Source: Luzula sylvatica (Eukaryota > Streptophyta > Magnoliopsida > Poales > Juncaceae). Taken from it: DNA of 64,000 nucleotides. Below the pieces are notes generated by a model. It worked only from the letters and a program-made list of their open reading frames with translations. It did no database searches and was not told where the DNA came from. This document shows positions 1 to 12,384 of this stretch, in pieces. The first letter of the stretch is position 1. Each line of letters starts with the position of its first letter. The DNA lies in assembly GCA_946800325.1 (NCBI GenBank), contig OX326961.1:38004543-38068542 (forward strand). The letters run 5' to 3'. The position numbers and the translations under genes were made by a program.

Positions 1-875
1 TTTAAATCATTGATAATAATAATAATAATAATAATTATTATTATTATTATTAGTGGGAAACAACTAATATAGTAATATATCAAGATTAATAAATATTTTG
101 TATTTTGTATCATGATGTATATTATAAAATAATATCATGAAATATCGCGTTCATGAATATTCGAGGATGAATCATCTTTTAGTTATCTTTGAAATTATTT
201 TTTAATTCATATACTATTTTTTCATGTGCCCAATTCAAAAAAACTCATCGAGAATTTAAAAACCGCAATAAAACTGCAGCGTGCAACGTTTTTTTTTTTA
301 AGAACACCCAACCAGCGATCGCTAGTTGTAAGCGTGCAACGTTTAACATCCAAACAATTTTATATCGCGCTATAACGATGCTACAATGAGCTATTTACAA
401 CTATGATATGTATTATATAAATGTGTTAAAACAAGTATATAATAAATAATTGAGTATATCCGATTTAACACGTAAATGATTTTAGTTTAACACATCATTT
501 GATGTGGAGAATTTAGAGGAGACAAGTATATTTTTCCTATATTTGTCTGTTGACCAAGCATCCTTCCTTTCTAATTCAGTGCACTCCAAATATCAGGTCT
601 CCCTGGCCCTTTCAGGTTTCCAATGGTTCACGATCAGAGAAGTCAACTAAACTTTTTTGAAAATTAACCTCCTAGATTATCATCTCCATTGATATGGTAC
701 AAGATTAGTCACTCATCTGAACATAGTAACTATCGAGCCTAAATAATATTCTATAACTCGTTGACAAAGTTCATGACTTGCAACCAGGAGAAAAATATAT
801 AGAGAGATCTTCATAGTTTACTTTTGTAGATAGGCTCTTATATTTCCTCTAAAAACTCTCAGGAGCTTGCAATTA
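1..875. other. 5' flank of the ABCG gene, no gene seen
   Basis: AT-rich flanking DNA with no convincing coding region. Positions 13-52 are a run of ATA/ATT triplets that is self-complementary and would form a perfect hairpin. A TATA-like stretch (aaaatatataga) near 792-803 lies about 80 bases upstream of the ABCG start codon and could be its core promoter, but this is inference only. Confidence 0.5.
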
Positions 876-3800
876 ATGGATTCAGAAGATATCATTCTAT
901 ATAACAGGACAATTTCTTCCACCCTTTTCATAGATGATGATGTGAATCAACATAGCGCGACCCTTACTTCGACTCTTTCGTTTACCGACCTTATCTATTC
1001 TATCGACCAACCAAAAGAAAAGGCCAATCGTCGAAGTAACAAGCGAATAGGGACATTTGAGTCGAGTTTCGTCACGACCGATTCAACAAAAATAATTCTA
1101 AATGGGATATCTGGCGTAGCAAGGCAGGGGGAGGTACTGGCAGTATTGGGTCCAAGCGGGTCCGGCAAGTCTACCCTCATCGATGCATTGGCAAACAAAA
1201 TTGATCGACAGAGTCTTCAAGGAAGCATCGCATTCAATGATGAATTACTCGACGAAAGAGACACGCTTAAATCGATCTCGGCTTATGTGAAGCAAGATGA
1301 CTTGTTGTATCCGATGCTTACCGTGGAGGAGACATTAATGTTTTCGGCGGAGTTGAGATTGCCGAGATCAGTTTCGAAAAGAAGAAAGAAGGAGAGGGTT
1401 GGAGAACTCATTGATCAACTCGGGCTTGGATTGGCGAAAAGTACGATTGTTGGGGATGAAGGGACACGTGGCGTCTCGGGAGGGGAGAGGAGACGCGTGT
1501 CGATTGGAGTCGACATTGTTCATGATCCCATACTTCTCTTTTTGGATGAACCGACAACCGGGCTCGACTCCACTAGTGCTTTCATGGTGATAAAGGTAGA
1601 ATTGATGTGTTTTTGTTTTCATTATGAAAAATATTACTCGCCCTTCTTAATATTCCTTCAATCTATTGATCTGTTGATAATAAATGATGACAATATTCAA
1701 TGAAAAAATTGTTATGTGTTAAACGATATGAGAAGGTAAACACATTAAATGATAAATCAAGATAAGTTACAAATATCAGGAAGTGGTAAGCACAATAGAT
1801 ATTTAGTTATATAAGATGATAAATTGTATTAATTAAATGATAAAAGTAACTTCTTATTTTGTTTAGTAAACTTACTTCATATGCGCGTTGAGTCAGGTTT
1901 AGTTATTTATTTTTGTAATATAATATTTTTATTTGCATTTTTTTGCGATATTCTTTCTAACGTTTATGCATCATTCTCATAATTTTGTTTTTTTTCTCAT
2001 TCACTTTAATTTTTTAAAATTTTCGATTTCATCTCTATTTTCTTACTTTTGTAGATTAACTCAAAACTTATTCAGATTTTTTAACATCATTCATTTTTAA
2101 TTAGATATTTTAAATTATACATTTTCATTTTTTTTTATCTCTAATATTTCTGAAATCTAGTAAATAAATAATTTAGACCTCCAAACTGATGGTTATTCAG
2201 ATTTGAATTGTGGTAAACCAGAAATCTATCATGATAAACGAAAATCCGATTTACACTCAAATCTTCATACAAGGACTTCAAATTCGATTTACTATCTCAT
2301 TATTTTGCAAAATTATGGTGTTTCATATATCACGATGTAACTGACTATTTACTTCATCGAACTACAGGCATTGCAACACATTGCGCAGAGAGGAAGCATT
2401 GTGATCATGTCAATCCACCAACCGAGCACTCGAATACTCAACCTAATCGACAAAGTCCTCTTTCTTTCTTATGGCAACACCATCTACTATGGCCCACCAG
2501 CCAAAATCTCAGTTTTCTTCTTCAAGTTCGGTACACAGATTCCCGAGAGACAAAACCTAGCCGAGTTCGTTCTAGACCTAATTCAGGAGCTCAATTTAAC
2601 AACTGATGGTATTGAACGACTTATTATGTTCAATAAATTATGGTTGCGGAAACAGAACGAGACGTATCAGTCTTGTACCTCTATTGGCATGAGGAGGCCG
2701 GCTGTAAAGAATTCGTTCGCTTTGGATTCAACCCAAAAATTTGCGAATCCTTGGTGGGTCGAGGTATTTTCTTATTTATTAAAAAAAAAAAAGGAAATCT
2801 CTTATTTGTAAATTGTATGGTTTCGATTTTGAATTTGTATGAATCGAGTCCCCATTTCTTATTTGCAAACTGAAACAAAATTCGGCCTTTTATATTCGGG
2901 TCTAAAGTATGGTCATTAATTATTGGTATTATATGATCGTTCGATCATGTTTACTTTTTGAGATATGCTAGGGGAAATGCCTTTCGAAATCGTATTGAAA
3001 TTAAGTTACAAAAGATTTTGCATTGATGATTACAAAAAGTAATAGCTAAAGAAATGCTAGAAGCTCGATCATATTTTATTAGTCGATCATGTTCAATTAT
3101 TCTAATTAGATCTTGTATGACATGAACAGGTATGGATCCTGACGAAGCGTTCATTTGTGATCACCAAAAGAACGCCAAGACTACTCTTGACCCCCTTTGG
3201 TGCAGTCATACTAACCGGCATGATATTCGTGACGCTATTCTGGAATCTCGACAAGTCCTCTGAAGGCGCCATAGAGCGTCTGGCCTTCTTTAACGTTGCC
3301 ATGACAACCATGTTCTCCATTTGTTTGGACGCCTTGCCGATTTTCATCCAAGAACGGTTCATTTTCATGCGCGAGACCACTAATAATACATATCGTCGCT
3401 CCTCCTATGTACTTTCGCGTAGCATTACCGGCTTCCTCCCACTTATCGTCCTCGCTCTAACTTTCGCGCTCATAACCTTTTTCGCGATAAGCTTGAGAGG
3501 TGATTTTTCTGGTCTGGTATTTTTCGTGGCCATTATTTTGGCCACCCTCTGGGCTGGTAGCGGTTTCGCGCTATTATTTTCTGGGTTTGTCAGTAATCTC
3601 ATCTCCGGTTTCACTATACTGATGGCCATAACTGATTATTTCGGGTACTTTAACGGGTTCTACATAACGAGGAAACGAATTCCAATTTACTGGCTTTGGT
3701 TTCATTACGTCTCGCTTTTGAAGTATCCTTACGAAGCCGTGATACAAAGCGAGTTTAGCGATTCTGATATTTGCTTTGTTAAAGGCGTTCAAATGTTCGA

Positions 3801-4047
3801 TAATACACCGGTGGAGCCGTTCTCGTACGATATAAAGGCGAATTTGCTAAGAGGTATTAGTGAGATGCTCGGAACGAATTTGACGAGCAGTACGTGCATC
3901 ATGAATGGGCCGGATTTGGTCCGGCAATATGCAGAGCTTGATGTCAGCAGGTCGGAATGCCTCGTGATATTGATCGTTTGGGGTTTCGTTTTTCGTGTTA
4001 TATTCTATTTTGCCTTGCTTGCGGGTAGCAAGAATAAGCGAATGTGA
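876..4047 (+). CDS. Half-size ABC transporter, ABCG (WBC) subfamily
   Basis: Three coding exons, 876-1595, 2368-2763 and 3130-4047, join in phase 0 at GT-AG sites to give 677 residues, a normal half-size ABCG length. The start is the ATG at 876; the same frame opens earlier only at a TTG. The N-terminal ATP-binding domain has Walker [10 protein letters not shown] (residues 92-100), the signature VSGGE (about 200-204) and Walker [14 protein letters not shown] (about 217-229). It is followed by the ABCG-typical MSIHQPS stretch. The C-terminal half has about six hydrophobic segments and ends in GSKNKRM, an ending typical of the plant ABCG1/2/6/16/20 group. Known members dimerise and export lipids, suberin or cutin precursors or hormones at the plasma membrane. 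The substrate here is unknown. Members of this group are, as I recall, mostly intronless, so the two introns are notable. Confidence 0.93.
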
Positions 4048-4844
4048 ACTTCGAACTTGATAAATAATAGATTGAAAATTTTGAGTTCTTATCATTCTAT
4101 CCAAAAAATTTAGTGATCGTTGCTTTGTTTTTGTTTGTATTACTTTGTTTGTGCATAAAGTTTGAAAAAATTTATAAATAAATACTGGTAATTTGGTGTG
4201 TTAAGTTTGTGAAATGCTGAAAATTCTCTAGGAAAGCCCTCGCACTTTGTGCGATATGTCAAGTCATTGAAGAAGTTATTTTATTTGAACTCGGATTGTA
4301 AGAACTTTTTTAATAAATTATAAAAGAAAAATCTGTCATTTAGAGAATTTAAAAATTGCATATAAGGCAATTGATTGAATGCCTTCTAGCACTTCATCGG
4401 ATTGGAAATTTGAATCGACATTTTTAGGATCGAATTGAATTCTATTTACTGTTTAAAAAATACTATCTTCAACCATTCACAATATTTCTCTAAAATCTCA
4501 ATAATAATTATTCACACTTATAAATAGAATCGACAAAAGAAAAACAAAGCAATATTCATAATTATAAAACTAACACTTGTGTTTCACAATTTTTTACTCC
4601 ACTAACCCATTTCAACCAACCAATCAACTCGAAATAGTACATTAAACAAAACAAAAAAATTGACAAAAAAATCATCTTGCCCCCCCAAACCCGAAACGTT
4701 CCTATTTGAGTTTTTCCATAGATTATTACCATCAAAGAATATGCGAAATCAAGCTATAATATCAAAAGTAAACTAGATATGCACATTATCAATTCCAAAA
4801 GATTAAACACATTTGTTTTCATAATAAAAAGATCATAAATATTC
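4048..4844. other. Convergent intergenic region: ABCG and MUB 3' ends
   Basis: The ABCG gene (+) and the MUB gene (-) converge here. The stretch is AT-rich and presumably holds both 3' untranslated regions. Nothing else is recognised. Confidence 0.5.
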
Positions 4845-5769
4845 TTATAGTATAGTACATGAACACCGTCCTTGCCTCGATGCATTTGCCTTGTCTTTCT
4901 CTGTTAAACAAAATAAAAGAATGTTAAATTGTTAAGTACTACGTGATAAGTAAAACTAATGAAAGGACACCTGTCTTCTTATCACTGGAGGGAGGGCGAA
5001 CAACGACGTGCATGGTGATAACGATGCCAGGTGTATCTCCAACAGGAACCCTCGATTCGTTTAGCGTCCATTTGTTCTCTAATATTCTCCCAGCGTTAAT
5101 TAGCTTCAAATCCTGAATTGTTCTTGGCGCATTTCTAATTTTATCTGCCAGAATATTAAAGTTTATTCAGTTTAATTTTTTCTTTGCATTATGAATCTAA
5201 TGAATTTCAATTTTTACATAGGGATATCATATGAATACAAATGAAGGTTATATGGTAATGACGGAAAAATAGTAATGATTTTCTCGGCTGCAAAAAAATC
5301 TGAAAATCTTCGGTTTATTAAACAGTTCTGTACCAAATTTCATCAATCGAAGAACAGAACAGAAAAGACAAAAAGAACCAAGATTTGCCAATTTCATTTG
5401 TTAGCAAAATTAACACTGATAACTATCTATCATGTTTAGCAAATCAAAGTCTAAATAGAGCAATAAGTTGACTTAATATCAAGTGAGTAATATGAAAGTA
5501 TCTCAAAATTGGTACGAATTGAACCAGATGCTTCAATTTTGAACACAATTTAGGGTCCTACAACCGAACAAACGAGCAGAGGGGAAAATTGGACGAAAAG
5601 ATCCAACAAATTAGTAAAATTAAGTAAAAAAGGTCTAACCTTGAGGCCATCTAGCGATGATTGTTTCCTTCAGAGAAGCCACAGTGGTAGAAGGATCGTA
5701 TTTACTAGGCCCAATATCAGTTCCATCAAAAAGCCTAAACTTCACCTCAATTAATTCTTCTTCAGCCAT
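4845..5769 (-). CDS. Membrane-anchored ubiquitin-fold protein (MUB)
   Basis: Found on the minus strand by translating short exons. Exon 1 is 5769-5640 (start MAEEELIEVKFRLFDGTDIG), exon 2 is 5144-4971 and exon 3 is 4900-4845. All introns are GT-AG, the phases match, and the joined product is 119 residues, the usual MUB length. The ubiquitin-like fold covers about residues 6-95, with the family motifs LKLINAGRILENKWT and a TMHVVV strand. The C-terminus is CSCTIL. It is a CaaX box, and a final Leu favours geranylgeranylation over farnesylation; the neighbouring Cys may be acylated. Known plant MUBs sit at the plasma membrane, are not conjugated like ubiquitin, and recruit particular E2 enzymes. 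The 5' region 5770-6060 is pyrimidine-rich, as expected for a plant leader. Confidence 0.93.
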
Positions 5770-6341
5770 TATTCCCTTCTTTTTTCTTCTCCTTCCAAGA
5801 AGACGATTCAAATCCTCTCAATTATCAACTTATCTCTACCAAATTACTTCAATTCTCCAAATAGATCGCAACCACAGATCCCAAAACCCCCTTCAAGCCC
5901 TCAATAAGTCAAACCAAACAACCCACCTATCAGAGAAAAGATTGAATTTTTCAAATTCTTGATCTTTTCCAAGAGAGGAATTTGACCATCAAATTCGCCT
6001 CCCTCAAGTTATTTTTAGATCAGCCAAAAAATTAAGCAGAAATAATCGCTCGTGTTCTCCTCTTCTTCTATATTTGGGCATACAGCTTTTATTGCTTTTT
6101 TTCTTATTCTTTTCTTTGTGTTTATTTATTTATCTATTCTATGATTGGTGAATTGCGGAAGAAACAAAAATAAGAGGCTCTAGATTATTCAGTGAAAAGA
6201 GAAAATAGTAAAGACTAAAAATTCTTTATTCTTTCACTCAAAAAAGCAAGCCAAAGGAAACTAGGCAGGTTTTTATTTAACATGTTAGTGTAGTATTTTG
6301 TGTAGTGAATATGTGAGAACTGGTTAGAATGTTGTTTTTAA
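5770..6341. other. 5' flank of the MUB gene
   Basis: Pyrimidine-rich on the plus strand near 5770-6100, probably leader and promoter of the minus-strand MUB gene. No separate gene is seen. Confidence 0.45.
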
Positions 6342-6904
6342 GGGAAATTTTCAAAAAATCACTAATTTTTTTGGATATTGCAAAAAACTCTCTATCTTTT
6401 TTAAAACTCCAAAAAATCTCTCAAACCAAACTTTTGTTTTCAAATACCCCTTATGGGGTTAAATTTAACTTGGGATGAGGTTAAATATTTTTTGGACCAA
6501 AATACCCTTCTATTTTCATATTTGTTTTATAACATTGTTGTTTATTTTATTATTGTTTGTTGTTAATTTTTCTTGAAAAAATAATAAATGAATATTAAAA
6601 TTATATAACTATAACACATAATAATTTTCTTTTTGAAATTATTATATATTAAAAATTATTTACGAAATTTTCAAAATTAATAAAATACAACAAAAAATAG
6701 TTTTTTTTTTCACAAATCAAATATGAAAATAGAAGGATATTTTGGTCCAAAAAATATTTAACCCCATCCAAAATTAAATTTAACCCCCATAGGAAAGTGT
6801 TTGAAAACAAAAGTTTGGTTTGAGGGATTTTTTTAGAGTTTCCAAAAAGATAGGAGATTTTTTGCAATATCCAAAAAAGTTAGGAAGTTTTTTGAAAATT
6901 TCCC
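6342..6904. mobile_element. Long-TIR MITE, Mutator-type
   Basis: About 185 bases at 6342-6525 are repeated in inverted orientation at about 6715-6904, so the 563-bp element can fold into one long hairpin. Its ends are GGGAAATTTTC and GAAAATTTCCC. The nine bases on each side, TGTTTTTAA (6333-6341) and TATTTTTAA (6905-6913), match at 8 of 9, which fits a Mutator-type target-site duplication. No transposase is present, so it is non-autonomous. A diverged partial relative lies at about 21180-21425. Confidence 0.8.
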
Positions 6905-8586
6905 TATTTTTAAATATGTGTTTGGTTGACAATAATTGAATTGAAATATATTTTATTAAACACAGAAAAATGCTTACCAAATTTGTTAGAATTTGTAGAG
7001 AGCAAACGAGAGAGGAAATTGATTTTATTATTTTGATGTACAATCGATCTCTGATTTATAGAAAGCTAAATAGAATAAATTAGGATCTTCAAATTATTGT
7101 TTGATTTGCTAATTAAGTACTTTCATGCTATAATCTTTTTTCATGCTATAATCTTTAAAGAAATTAAATTTTTATTACACTAATTAACCCAAATTATCTA
7201 TTTTTTTCATCGATATTCAAATCTCTACACGAAACTATGTCGTGATATTTTGTAAGCATTGGATTTTGTAATGTGTATTTATCTCAAACATTGTACAATT
7301 GATCTATTAATATTTATATGTTTGTGTAACAATTATTTATACACTATATCTTCATTCTTGGTTGTTAGGACGTGATTTCATTTTGTACACTGTTTGGTTT
7401 TTTGAAACACATTTCGATATAGTTTTTCACTACAAAAAATAACAGTCGTCAGAGACGGTAATCTGTGGCTATTGCCTCCAAATTCGTGACTAATATCATT
7501 AGTAACGGTTCATACACAGTCATTAACTTTGTTAACTTATTATATGATTGAAATTACGAAATATATATTACTTTTTTACTGAATTTATATTGTAGCATCG
7601 TTATCAAACAAAAACACTTACAATTAATTATTTTTTATATCATGTTTACTACGTATTAAACAAGGATACAAATTATTGAAAATAAAATTTGTCTAGTGGC
7701 TTGAACTAAAAAACAAATAAAACAATATTTGAAAGTTGAATGGTAAATAAAACAAAAAGAGAGTATGCACATGTTGTTTCGAACCCTACACATATTGACA
7801 TCTCTTGAGCAGTATCATTGAGAGGCCGTCCACTAATTATTAAACCATAAAAAAAAAATTCAAAAATTCTGAAAGGACCGTGTCTGTCTAGTCCCTTCAT
7901 AGATCCGTCCATGTCTGTACGCGAGGACTCGACTTTATCAGTAGTATTTGTTTAAAAGGAACATGGGTCAGTAGTATTTGTTTTCCAACAACGTTAAACG
8001 GATTAAGTTAATTAATTAATAATAATTAATAATTTGTAGGTCAAAACTTGTTTATTTGCAAAAATCCATCTGTTGCATGGCTCATCATCAAGGTCAGTCC
8101 ATGCTATAGGTCCAAGGAATAATTATAAGTCACAAATACCAATAATAAATATAACACAAATATTTAAGTTTGTGTTGGATTTATAATTTATAATTATATA
8201 TGTAATAACAGGCCCAACAAAATCCCAAATCATGGCCCAAAGATTTATCAGTACAAATTATTCACCAATCTCTTAACCAGAAACAGTCAGGGCCCGTTTC
8301 ACCATTGACCAATTTTGTTTCGTTTGCCTTCTGACAAAACCCTAGCTGCGAATCTGCGATCCTCTGTTCACTGTCTTATTAAATTCGTGAATTTCAGGGG
8401 ATCTATTCGCGTCTTGCTTCCTCCAATTCGTACTACGATTTTCTAGTTTTGGGTCTCTGTTTATTTGGTTAAAGATTTCACCTTTGGTGCTGGTGCGAAG
8501 TGATTTCCTGTTCGATTTGTTGGATTTCGGTGGTAAAGCTCGGTTCTTTGGTAAAATTTACGAGCGAATTTTGCGATTCAGTGGGG
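6905..8586. other. Intergenic, with a possible CACTA terminus
   Basis: AT-rich DNA without a gene. At 7428 the sequence CACTACAAAAAATAACAG resembles the terminal repeat of CACTA (En/Spm) transposons. The following 100 bases (cgtcagagacgg...) are less AT-rich, but no matching second end was found. Positions 8300-8586 are probably the leader of the next gene, with pyrimidine-rich tracts and a run (aaaaccctag) common in plant leaders. Confidence 0.4.
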
Positions 8587-10359
8587 ATGAGTAGTGCTTT
8601 CAGTGAACAAATACTCGGCGATAAGCTCTCCAAGCTCAATAACACTCAACAATGCATCGAGAGTATCCTTTGATTATTTATTATCGCCCCTTTTTCTTTT
8701 CTTACTTGCTATTCGTTTCTCAGATCTTCTTTAATTGATCTTTAAAGACGGGTTTTTCTTTAACTATTTCATCTTGATAAATAGCTCTTTCACACTGGTG
8801 TATTTTTCATCGAAAAGAAGCCGAGAAAATCGTTCAAACCTGGGACAAGCAATTCCACAATTCGGACAAGGACAGAAAGATCCCATTTTTGTACCTCGCA
8901 AATGATATTCTACAAAACAGTAAGAAAAATGGCAAAGAATTCGTGGAAGAGTTCTGGAAGGTTCTTCCCTCGGCCCTTAAAGACATGACTGAGCACGGAG
9001 ACGAACGTGCCAAAACTTCCGTCTCTAGACTCGTAAGTTTGCAAACATCACAACTTCATCAATATTGACTAATATATTCGGTTAATTGGATTGATTTTTC
9101 GATATTTTGTGCTTATTTAGGTTAATATATGGGAAGAAAGAAGAGTATTTGGATCGAAACCAAAAGGACTTAAAGATTTAATGCTTGGAAATGAACCGTT
9201 GCCAAAATTAGAATTGAATAAAAAACGGTCTCGAAGCTCTATTAAAGTTGTTCGTAGAGAGTCCCGGTCAATTCGAATTGTAAGTCAATTACCATTTTGC
9301 CCCTTCTTAATTTTAATAATTCCATTATTTTTCATGATATTTATATATTTTGAAACCAGAAATTGGATATTGGTGGAGCTGCAGAGAAAATCATATCTGC
9401 ATTTAATACAGTATTAAACGAAGAATTAGAAGAGTATACGGATTTGGAAAAATGTAAAGCTTCAGTAAAACGCATCGGTAATTTAGAAAAAGACGTCGAA
9501 AATGCATCCAACCAAGGTCTTTTAAATTTTATATATTTTCATTCATACCTTTCCAAACTGGATTCGTCCAGTAAACTACGAAACAGAGATAAAATTTATC
9601 ATCTTCTTTTAGTCGGGGATGCTAGCAGGGAGACGCTCTGCACTGATCTCAAAGCAGAGGAAACATCTCTCAAGAAATGCATCGAGAGACTAAAAACGAT
9701 CGAAACAAACCGCGCCAAACTCGTCTCTCAACTCAAAGAATCCTTAAAAGAACAGGTCAGTTTCATCAATATTTAAAACTTCAGGGGCTAATTCGTAAAT
9801 GTACCAACTTCATATAATTTTTTATTATTAGGAATCGGAGCTGGAGAAGATACGTACACAAGTACAGCTAGCAGAAGAGACGAAAGACCAAGTGGCCAAC
9901 TTGCAAAGACGATTAAATAACGAACCGATTATCGAAAAAAAGAAAGTAAAGAAATCCTCGGCTGCTGAGGTGGCGGACCGTCTCGCCGCCTCCTCTCACT
10001 CCACTCTCATCATGTCGTCTGTCCTCTCCTCTTTCGCTCAACAAGAAGCCACCAATAATAATAATAATAATAACAAAAACAACAATAATAATAACAGTAA
10101 TAATAATAATGTTAATAATATGATGATGGGGATGCAATATGGATACGGAGGGACGATGGGAACGCCGTCGGTGGTGGTGGCGGCGCCGCCGGTTCCGGCG
10201 ACAACTCCGGTGATGGGGCTTGTGAGGCCGATGATGCCGCCACAACCGCCACCGATTGGCTTGATGATGCCAATTAATCAGCAAAATTCGGTGAATAATC
10301 ATTTGCAGTTCGGTCCGCCACCTGGTTTTCGCATGCCATTTTATCCTCCTTCGAGTTAA
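8587..10359 (+). CDS. CID-domain (RPRD/ENTH-VHS-like) RNA polymerase II CTD-binding protein
   Basis: Six exons: 8587-8662, 8785-9032, 9121-9279, 9360-9516, 9613-9755 and 9832-10359. GT-AG sites and phases agree, giving 436 residues. The N-terminal 130 residues are a CID domain, with IETLSHWCIFHRKEAEKIV, FLYLANDILQNSKKNG and the VNIWEERRVFGSKPKG helix. A coiled coil follows, about residues 165-265 (LKKCIERLKTIETNRAKLVSQ...). The tail is rich in Asn, Pro and Met. CID proteins bind phosphorylated heptad repeats of the polymerase II C-terminal domain and act in transcription termination or RNA processing in the nucleus. The intron at 9517-9612 is 96 bases long, a multiple of three and free of stops, so its retention would simply insert 32 residues. 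The family match argues for splicing. The tail carries a poly-Asn tract encoded by AAT repeats (10054-10120). Confidence 0.9.
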
Positions 10360-12384
10360 CGAAAAGAAAAAAATGGATGTGTTGTTTTTATTGAATGTTT
10401 CGAGCGTTTAAGCGGAAAGATTTGTAGAATTTTTCGTGAAGTTTATTATTATATTGGTTGGTTCTTCGAAAGTTATCTCGCTATGTGAAGTATTTTTCTT
10501 AAATAACCAATTTCATACGTACCCCTGAAAAATCTCTAAATTTCATATATACCCCTATGTAAAATGAGAAATACCATGGACACCCTTATGAGTTACGACA
10601 TAAAATACACCACGCATGCTTGTACAAAACATAACATAACAAATAATTAATATTGTTTTTCTAGATTTATTAATCTCAAACTATTCTTACTTTATTACAG
10701 TGTCGTAAATGTTAGAAGTCGGGACAGGATGAAAAAGCTATTGATTAGTGACTAAGTGATTAACAGGAGGCAAATCGTACCGACCAAAATTTAAAATATG
10801 AGGGTTGCTAGTGCATTCCGGAACGTCGCATTGAACTACAAAGCGCCATGTGGCAAAGCGCAACGGTACAAAAAAAAAGCGGTCAAAAATATATGACCGA
10901 CCGTTTTTTATAGACAACGCCTAATATTCGGGTAACGTCCCATATATATTTCATCTTCGTACATAGGTAGTTACTTTTATACGTTTCACCTTCATATTTA
11001 AACATTTTTACAACTAAAAAAATATAAACAACAACCGATGTTTTATCCATACAACATATATTTTTCATAATATATACAAAAAGTAAAAATAATAGTAAAA
11101 AATATAAATAATAACATATCTTTAATCCATAGTATAGAAAAAACATATAAATAATAGTAAAAATATAAATAACCACATATCTTTGTTCCATAATGTACAG
11201 TAAAAAAGTATAAATAACAACATATTTTTGTTCCACAATGTAGAAAAGGATACAGTAAAAAAGTATAAATAACAACATATCTTTAATCTACAATATAAAA
11301 AAGATATAAAATAATAGAAAAATATAAATAATAATAAAATGATCTAAATAACAACAAATCTTTTATTCGTATTATACAAAAAAGTATAAAATATTATAAA
11401 AAAGATATAAGAGAGCGTGAAAAGAAACCGAGCAGTGGGTAATAGGTAGAGCAAATGTGAGGTGAGAAAAGATCGAACAACCGGGTTACTCCTGAATGCA
11501 TCCGGAGTGCAAAATCGTTCCTCTTAAAATATTATTAATTGGAAATCAGTATCACTAAAATCTAAAATAACATATCTTAACTAAAATCAAAGTTATCATA
11601 ATTCAAACTCCACACAAAGACATAAACATCACAAGTCCAAGTCTAAGTTATTTCCAACGAAATTAACAACACATACCAAAATTCAAATAAAACATAAATA
11701 TACAAACAAATGAGCATATAAATCAGATAAATATCCAAATTTTATAAAATCTGACTAATTTTTGAAATCACGATCATCAGGCGAAACAATGCTCATAATT
11801 TTTTTTTGATAATAAATGGAGAAGACTCATATATCCTCCGTCAATTGATGTCAATGAAAATTGAATTCACAATTTCTCACAACATATGTTTTTTCGTGTC
11901 TCACACTAACCAAAGGACTACGGACTCATTGGCCAATGCTCATAAATTTAATATCAACGTCATCAAATATCATGTGTTGTTTTCACTCTGAACCAAATGA
12001 ATCAAATTTATCATCGTTAACTCTTTTCATCTCATAATTACTACATAGTTATCAGGAAGTTTAGTACAATTTGGCCAAAAAACTCTTAAAATCACAGAAA
12101 TATCTGTAATGTAATATATCTGACAAATCCGGATTGACCGACTTGATTGGTGGACTACTGACTTGAAACTAATCTTTAACTACTTGAGATTTTTGCAACT
12201 ACTTTATTACGATATATTTACAAAAAATAAATTAAAAAAATGATTATATACTACTAATCTATTTCTACTTTATTACGATATATTTACAAAAAAAAAAATT
12301 AAAAAAATGATTATATGCTACTAATCTATTTTCAGAGGTATTCTGTATTCATGATAATTTACTGGGCATCCTTAATAATTTAAA
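10360..12384. other. Intergenic, AT-rich, with degenerate tandem repeats
   Basis: No gene is recognised. Positions about 11030-11410 contain six or so degenerate copies of a 55-60-base AT-rich unit built around tataaataacaacatatct and ttgttccata. A stretch at about 11795-11990 is a diverged copy of a dispersed repeat also found at 23465-23640; both share CACAA...CTC(T)CACAACATATG and a run of TTTTTTCGTG or TTTTTTGTGC. Confidence 0.5.

Noticed and set aside
867..875. TTG start upstream of the ABCG ATG
   Set aside because: Plant nuclear genes use ATG; the first in-frame ATG is 876.
10883..11278. 131-codon minus-strand frame rich in Tyr, Ile and Phe
   Set aside because: It is a translation of a degenerate AT-rich tandem repeat.
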